Assembly: GCA_009781185.1 (NCBI GenBank)
Contig: WQYP01000032.1
Location: 1-33,780, forward strand
Source: Phycisphaerales bacterium
GTDB taxonomy: Bacteria > Planctomycetota > Phycisphaerae > WQYP01
Reading direction: 5' to 3'
DNA: 33,780 nucleotides
The notes below the pieces were generated by a model. It saw only the letters and a program-made list of their open reading frames with translations, did no database searches and was not told the DNA's origin. The translations under genes were made by a program, and so were the position numbers. Below, in pieces: positions 29,139 through 33,780 of this stretch (positions are counted from its first letter, which is position 1; each line of letters starts with the position of its first letter).

Positions 29139-31562
29139 ATGCATTCTTGCAAACGTGTTTATATCCATCCGCCTGCCGTGATTCATGGCGAACGTCCCGG
29201 CGTTTTCGCCGCCGGCAAGGCGGCGTGGATATGGCTGGACGATGCACCACCTGACAAGCCCGTCGCCGCACGATTCACCAACCGCTTCCACCTGGACGAG
29301 CCGGTCCGCGTCGTCGTCCATGTCAGTGCGGATCAGCGTTACCGTCTTTCGCTCGACGGCGAAGTGATCTCTCGCGGCCCGCATCGGGGCGATCTCGCTC
29401 ACTGGGCGTTCCTGAGCTACGAACTCTCTCTCTCGGCAGGTGAGCATGTTCTGGAGGCCGACGTCGTCTGGATGGGCGACTACGCTCCCTGCGCGCAACT
29501 GACGTGGCGCCCGGGATTCCTGTTTGCCGCAGAGGGGCCGTTGGAGTCCATCTTGGACACGGGCAAGGGCGAAGGAGGGGAACAGGGGGGGAAGGAAGGG
29601 GGGGGATGGTCCGTCCGCCATCTGCCCGGCTACGCCTACACGAGCATCGCCTGGACCTATATCGGCGGGCAACTGATCTACGACGGCCGCCCATTGCCGG
29701 GCCTACCGACGAAGCCCGTGGTCATCCGCAAGCCCCAGCCGAGCGATTTCCGCTTCGGCCAACGGCTGCCCGGTTGGTACCTATGGCCCAGCCCGCTGCC
29801 GGACATGCTTGACGAGCCCATCTCCGGCGGACGGGTACGTGCAGTCATTCCTGGCGGCCTGGACGACAAACAGCCCGTCACCGCAGAAATGACCACCCAC
29901 CCGGACATCGCCCGCTGGCAAGCCATGCTCAACCGGCCAGGCGATGCCCCCGTTTCCGTACCTGCCGGAAGCACCGTTTCGGTTATCGTGGATTGGGAGG
30001 AATATCATCTTGTCCACTCCTCCATCACTCTGGACGGCGAAGTAGGCAGCGAAGCCAGTGTGACCTGGGCGGAGGCGTTCGCCTATCCGCAGGGCCACCC
30101 AAAAGCCCGCTTCAAAGGCCATCGCAGCGAACTACTGGACAAACGCAACAACGGCCTGCTTCGCGACCACTTCATTCATAGCCCCGATCCCGATCATCCA
30201 GGCCCGCGCCGCTACGAAACGGAAATGTGGCGATCAGGCCGTTACACGGTTTTGACGGTCCGGGCACCCTCCGAAGGCGACGCGACAGTGGTGGCGATGA
30301 CTCCCCGAGCGACGCGTTATCCACTGACGCTGCGGGCGGAATTTTCGGCCCCCTCTGCCGCGGTCATGGAACCGATCCCCCTGATGACCCGCGGCCTGCA
30401 ATGCTGCTCCCATGAAACCTTCTTCGACTGCCCGCACTACGAGCAACTCCAATACGTCGGCGACACACGAATCACCATGTTGCTGACGTACGCGCTGAGC
30501 AACGACGACCGCCTGGCTCGCCGGGCGCTGGATTTGTTCATGTGGTCGCGTGCCCAGTTCGAGCACGGGATGTCGGCCGAGCGTTATCCGTCACGCACGC
30601 CGCAGGAATCGACAACCTACGGCCTGCTCTGGCCCTGCTGCCTCCGCGACTTCGCCTGGTGGCGAGACGACAAAACCTGGGTACAAGCCCGCCTCCCAGC
30701 GATGCGTTCCACCCTGGAAGGCGGATTGGCGCTGCTGGCCAACGACGGCTTGCTGGGTCCTGTGCCAGGCTGGAGTTTCGTCGATTGGGTCCCAGGCTGG
30801 CGCCACGGCGTACCGCCGAACGGCGATATGAGCAGCCTGGTCAACCTGCACCTACTGCTGTCGCTCCAAGCCGGCGCCGACCTCGAAGACGCGGTCGGCG
30901 ACGCGAACTTGGCGCATCGTTGGCGAAACAAAGCCGCGCAGCTCGCCGCTCGCATTGAGAAAAATTTCTGGAACGAAACGCGAGGTCTCGTGGCCGACGA
31001 CCGCGCACAATCCACTTTCAGCGAGCATGCTCAGTGCCTGATGCTGCTCTCCGGCATGCTGCTCGCAGAAAAAGCGGACCGGGCGTGGAACGGTCTGTTA
31101 ACCGCAACCGACCTCGCACCAACGACGGTCTATTTCAGCTATTACCTTTTCGAAACCTTCGCCGCACGCGGACGGGGCGACCTAATCCTCGACCGCCTGC
31201 ACTTCTGGCAAGACATGGCCCGCAACGGTTTCAAAACCCCCATGGAACACCCCGAACCCTCACGCTCGGACTGCCACGCCTGGTCCAGCCATCCGCTGTT
31301 CCATTATTACGCTTCCCTGGCCGGCATCCGTCCGGCGGCACCAGGATTCAGCCGGATGCGCATAGCGCCCGCGCCAGGCGCATTGCCGTGGATGAAGGCC
31401 CGAATGCCACACCCGCGTGGCACGGTAGAAGTCGACCTCACTTTCGCTCCCGGCGACGCCGGCCAAGGCGTCATCCGCCTGCCCGAAGGAGTCGATGGCG
31501 AATACGTCTTCGGCGGAATCACAAAACCCCTCAAAGGCGGTGAAAACCAAATCGGAAAATAA
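29139..31562 (+). CDS. Putative alpha-L-rhamnosidase (GH78-like)
   Basis: The 807-residue protein has the layout of GH78 rhamnosidases: N-terminal beta-sandwich domains (about 25-350, with RFHLDEPVRVVVHVSADQRYRL and the sandwich segment RSGRYTVLTVRAP), an (alpha/alpha)6 barrel (about 390-720) and a C-terminal beta domain (LPWMKARMPHPRGTVEVDLTF). Barrel motifs are DCPHYEQLQYVGDTRI (430-445), the equivalent of the conserved CP..E....GD block, VDWVPGW and FSEHAQCLMLLSGM. No signal peptide is seen, so it would be cytoplasmic unless the start is wrong; AGGAG about 9 bases upstream supports the start. Residues about 142-156 (GKGEGGEQGGKEGGG) are encoded by an almost pure purine tract (29563-29606) and look like a low-complexity insertion. 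The exact sugar linkage is unknown. Confidence 0.8.
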   Translation: MHSCKRVYIHPPAVIHGERPGVFAAGKAAWIWLDDAPPDKPVAARFTNRFHLDEPVRVVVHVSADQRYRLSLDGEVISRGPHRGDLAHWAFLSYELSLSAGEHVLEADVVWMGDYAPCAQLTWRPGFLFAAEGPLESILDTGKGEGGEQGGKEGGGWSVRHLPGYAYTSIAWTYIGGQLIYDGRPLPGLPTKPVVIRKPQPSDFRFGQRLPGWYLWPSPLPDMLDEPISGGRVRAVIPGGLDDKQPVTAEMTTHPDIARWQAMLNRPGDAPVSVPAGSTVSVIVDWEEYHLVHSSITLDGEVGSEASVTWAEAFAYPQGHPKARFKGHRSELLDKRNNGLLRDHFIHSPDPDHPGPRRYETEMWRSGRYTVLTVRAPSEGDATVVAMTPRATRYPLTLRAEFSAPSAAVMEPIPLMTRGLQCCSHETFFDCPHYEQLQYVGDTRITMLLTYALSNDDRLARRALDLFMWSRAQFEHGMSAERYPSRTPQESTTYGLLWPCCLRDFAWWRDDKTWVQARLPAMRSTLEGGLALLANDGLLGPVPGWSFVDWVPGWRHGVPPNGDMSSLVNLHLLLSLQAGADLEDAVGDANLAHRWRNKAAQLAARIEKNFWNETRGLVADDRAQSTFSEHAQCLMLLSGMLLAEKADRAWNGLLTATDLAPTTVYFSYYLFETFAARGRGDLILDRLHFWQDMARNGFKTPMEHPEPSRSDCHAWSSHPLFHYYASLAGIRPAAPGFSRMRIAPAPGALPWMKARMPHPRGTVEVDLTFAPGDAGQGVIRLPEGVDGEYVFGGITKPLKGGENQIGK

Positions 31563-31605
31563 CGGATGTGCCTGTTTTTCTGAGCGATGCCTTTCCACGC
31601 GTAAC

Positions 31606-31725
31606 ATTCGCTCAATTCGTTCAATTCGTAAAATTCGCGGAGAGGGGGGCAAGGTTTACGAGCCCCATTATCGTATGAAAAGGCTCTCTCCACGAGTTTT
31701 ACGAATTGAACGAATTTTACGAATC
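31606..31725. repeat. Palindromic repeat of 9-bp units between convergent genes
   Basis: Left arm units ATTCGCTCA, ATTCGTTCA, ATTCGTAAA and ATTCGCGGAGAG mirror CTCTCCACGAGTTTTACGAA, TTGAACGAATTTTACGAAT on the right. The spacer of about 35 bases contains a short inverted GGGGC/GCCCC pair. It fills the gap between the rhamnosidase (plus) and SPOR (minus) stops and could act as a bidirectional terminator. Confidence 0.75.
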
Positions 31726-31733
31726 TTTTGAAA

Positions 31734-32552
31734 TTATGGTGAAATGGTGATTTTGGGGTATTTGGGGAGGAAACGGGTGCGGGCGGATTGGGCTTCGGCG
31801 AAGGTGGGATAAGAGCCGAAGCGGACGAAGTAGAGGAGTTGGCCGTCACGCATTTCGGTGATAACAGTGGCAAGGATGGACGACTTGAGCTGTTTGACGA
31901 GTGCGGCGGCGTTGGGCTGGTCGCGAAAGGCTCCGAATTGCAGGGAAAAAGATTTCACGTCGATGCGGGCGAGGGCGGAACGAGTGTAGGCGGGATCGGC
32001 GTTCGAGGTGATAACTTTTTGGAAGTAGGGCTTGGCGCCGGTCCATTGCCCGAGGTTTTGGTGACAGGTGCCCAGGCGGTAGTTGATGTGAACGGTCGCG
32101 GCGGGAGAGAGAGAGGAAGCAGGAGCGGTGGCGAGGGATTTCTGGTAGTAGGTGGCAGCGTCCGGCCAGCGAGAGGCATCGTAGGCGATATCGCCCAGAG
32201 CGCGATTGGCCTTCGCTTTCAGGTCGGAGCGTTTGGTTTTGGCGATAGCGGTTTGAAGGTCCTGAGCGGCGGCGGTTTTCTCGGTGGGACTGTTACGGGA
32301 CATACGGGAGAGGCCGCGAAGGTAATACGCTTCGTCAATGTTGGCGGCGTTGGGGTTTTTCCGAATGTACTCATCGGCGGCGGAGTAAGATTTGTCGAAT
32401 TGACGGGCGGAGTATTGGGTGAAGCCGGTCTCGAGCGTTTGGCGATCGGAGCGGGCGGATTCGCTTGCAACACAGCCGACCACGCCGAAAACACAAAACA
32501 CCAAACACAAAACGCGAAACGTCAGGGGAAGGAGTGACGGATGGGTCGGCAT
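31734..32552 (-). CDS. TPR/SPOR-domain lipoprotein
   Basis: From ATG 32552 the 272-residue protein has a hydrophobic N-terminal segment (VLCLVFCVFGVV) ending in a lipobox-like VVGC, so it is probably a lipoprotein facing the periplasm. The middle is made of TPR-like units (QFDKSYSAADEYIRKNPNAA; YLRGLSRM; AYDASRWPDAATYYQKSLA; LGTCHQNLGQW). The C-terminal 75 residues form a SPOR domain (FSLQFGAFRDQPNAAALVKQ ... YFVRFGSYPTFAEAQSAR), a fold that binds denuded peptidoglycan strands and often marks division or envelope-remodelling proteins. A GTG start at 32561 is equally weak in ribosome-binding signal. The signal-peptide core is encoded by a 7-bp-period repeat (32488-32520). Confidence 0.82.
   Translation of the reverse strand: MPTHPSLLPLTFRVLCLVFCVFGVVGCVASESARSDRQTLETGFTQYSARQFDKSYSAADEYIRKNPNAANIDEAYYLRGLSRMSRNSPTEKTAAAQDLQTAIAKTKRSDLKAKANRALGDIAYDASRWPDAATYYQKSLATAPASSLSPAATVHINYRLGTCHQNLGQWTGAKPYFQKVITSNADPAYTRSALARIDVKSFSLQFGAFRDQPNAAALVKQLKSSILATVITEMRDGQLLYFVRFGSYPTFAEAQSARTRFLPKYPKITISP
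32488..32520. repeat. 7-bp-period repeat in the SPOR lipoprotein signal peptide
   Basis: Heptads ACACAAA, ACACCAA, ACACAAA and ACGCGAA run in series. On the minus strand they encode the hydrophobic stretch VLCLVFCVF. The array resembles the other heptad arrays in period but not in sequence. Confidence 0.65.
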
Positions 32553-32687
32553 GTCGCTCACACTTGAGGAATGGGGAAAATGGCTATACTACCGGGCCAC
32601 GGCGTAAGACTAAAGCGATTGGGCGGATGTTATTCGCCATGTTAAAATAAAAAAAGAGTGGGATCGTCGAACAAGAATGGAGTACAG

Positions 32688-33780
32688 ATGATTCTTGAGA
32701 AAGTGATCCTGCACGGCGTGGAAACCCCAAACCATGTGGCCATCGTGGACGACAAACGAACGCTGACGTACCGGGAACTGGTCTACGCGGCCAATTTGTT
32801 TGTCGATCACTTGAACGAACTGGCGCCGGTGGCGGAGTTCGGAGACAAGGTCGGACTTTTGATTCCGCCTTCCAGCGCGTTCGTGGTGGCGTATGGGGGA
32901 ACGCGATGGGCGGATCGGATTGCGATGCCGCTGAATTATCTGCTCAAGCCTGAAGAATTGGTGGGGATCGTGAAGGATTCGGGGGTGAAAGTGATCATTA
33001 CGATCGCGTTTTTCCGGAAATTGGCAGAGACGGTAACGGCGGGAGCGGGAGGTGGCGTGAAAGTGGTAGATATAGAATCGCTGAAATTTGAAAAGCCCAG
33101 TGCGATGGCGATGGCGAAGATTGCGGTGAATCCGGCGAACTTGCGGAAATACTTAAAGCCGCTGCCACAGCGGGCTCCCGACGATGTCGCGGTGCTTCTG
33201 TACACGTCCGGAACCAGCGGAACGCCCAAGGGCGTGATGCTGACGAACGAAAATCTCGAGTCGAACGCCTACGATTCGTGCGAGCATGCACATTTTACCA
33301 GGAAGACGGTGTTTCTCGGGAATTTGCCGATGTTTCACGCGTTCGGACTGATGGCGAGCGTGCATATTCCGCTGCTGCTGGGGAGCAAGGTGGTGTTCCA
33401 GTCGCGGTTCAGTCCGATGAGCGTTTTTGAGGCGGTGAAGAAGCATGCCGTCGAGGTGCTGGTGATGGTGCCGACGATGTATGCGGTAATGGCAGGCGCG
33501 AAGAACGGGGGCGCCGAGACGTTCAAGAGCGTGCAGATCGCGATCAGCGGCGGAGAGCCGTTGCCGGTGACATTGATCGAACAGGTCAAAGCGAAGTTCG
33601 GCATTACGCTGATGGAGGGGTTTGGATTGACGGAGACGTCGCCGATCGTGGCGATCAACATGCCCTGGGCGTACAAGGCGGGCAGCGTGGGAAAAGTGAT
33701 CCCGCACGTGGCGGTCAAGACGGTGGATGAGAGCGGGCATGATTTGGCGGCGGGGGTGGACGGCGGGGAGCTTTGGATTA
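32688..33780 (+). CDS. AMP-forming acyl-CoA synthetase / AMP-binding ligase (partial, 3' end outside window)
   Basis: The open frame from ATG 32688 runs to the window end, giving 364 residues of what is normally a 500-560-residue enzyme. It belongs to the ANL superfamily: the adenylation signature YTSGTSGTPKGVMLT (172 onward), the MFHAFGL block typical of acyl-CoA ligases, AISGGEPLP and GFGLTETSP (311-319, with Thr315 and Glu316). Such enzymes activate a carboxylate, usually a fatty acid, with ATP to an acyl-AMP and then to the CoA thioester. GGAG about 6 bases before ATG supports the start. The rest, including the hinge and C-terminal lysine domain, is not visible, and the substrate cannot be told. 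Confidence 0.9.
   Translation, partial: MILEKVILHGVETPNHVAIVDDKRTLTYRELVYAANLFVDHLNELAPVAEFGDKVGLLIPPSSAFVVAYGGTRWADRIAMPLNYLLKPEELVGIVKDSGVKVIITIAFFRKLAETVTAGAGGGVKVVDIESLKFEKPSAMAMAKIAVNPANLRKYLKPLPQRAPDDVAVLLYTSGTSGTPKGVMLTNENLESNAYDSCEHAHFTRKTVFLGNLPMFHAFGLMASVHIPLLLGSKVVFQSRFSPMSVFEAVKKHAVEVLVMVPTMYAVMAGAKNGGAETFKSVQIAISGGEPLPVTLIEQVKAKFGITLMEGFGLTETSPIVAINMPWAYKAGSVGKVIPHVAVKTVDESGHDLAAGVDGGELWI

Noticed and set aside
31788..32537. 249-residue plus-strand Gly-rich ORF opposite the SPOR gene
   Set aside because: It is a mirror of the SPOR/TPR codons; Gly richness comes from antisense Ala/Pro/Thr codons. The minus strand has recognisable domains.

Overview
The window reads as a chromosomal segment of a Planctomycetota bacterium, most likely class Phycisphaerae. 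This is inferred from two proteins with a PEP-CTERM tail (PEPASLSLLG...YRRRR), small zinc-ribbon membrane proteins, an LpxD, a very large PPi-type PEPCK-like protein and many long GC-rich palindromic repeats. No rRNA, CRISPR array or prophage structural module is visible. Taxonomy rests on pattern recognition, not on a search.

Layout. 1-1232: a palindromic repeat, a clear sigma70-type promoter and ilvC (branched-chain amino acids). 1249-3840: a decayed island holding the 5' half of a tRNA-Ser(GCU), a broken membrane-anchored gene, two doubtful minus-strand ORFs and the frameshifted N-terminus of a group II intron reverse transcriptase. 4001-8387: an esterase and a 1154-residue PEPCK-like protein. 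8439-10827: a convergent-end palindrome, a short TPR gene running head-on into the 3' remnant of a carbon-nitrogen hydrolase (aguB-like), a zinc-ribbon protein and agmatine deiminase. 10851-25344 is almost entirely minus strand: an FAD/Fe-S dehydrogenase fusion, an ABC permease and ATPase pair, a glycogen branching enzyme, a VapBC-like toxin-antitoxin pair, a secreted protein of unknown function, hisB and hisC, and lpxD with a zinc-ribbon membrane protein. 25450-27628: two paralogous PEP-CTERM secreted proteins with matching promoters, leaders and terminators. 27789-33780: purM (minus), a GH78-like rhamnosidase (plus), a TPR/SPOR lipoprotein (minus) and the start of an AMP-forming acyl-CoA ligase (plus, cut by the window end).

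The most notable signal is not one gene but the repeats. A palindromic element of about 80-105 bp (arm core GAGCCGCGACCGTAAGGGAG) occurs in intergenic DNA, and whole or half copies also lie in frame inside aguA, glgB and purM. They add peptides such as QSRDRQGAT, RSLTVAALN and SLPYGRGSD at plausible surface or linker positions. This recalls the in-frame palindromic elements known from Rickettsia. A second repeat class, with a 7-bp period, supplies the N-terminus of AguA, part of the GlgB insertion, the C-terminal tail of LpxD and the hydrophobic core of the SPOR lipoprotein signal peptide. A third element (13831-14002) has near-perfect termini and flanking 10-bp direct repeats, as expected of a transposed MITE.

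Genes that work together: hisC-hisB (histidine), the ATPase-permease pair (ABC export or lipoprotein-release type), lpxD with the membrane protein (4-aminoacid-scale spacing suggests co-transcription), and aguA beside a destroyed aguB (agmatine to putrescine, broken here).
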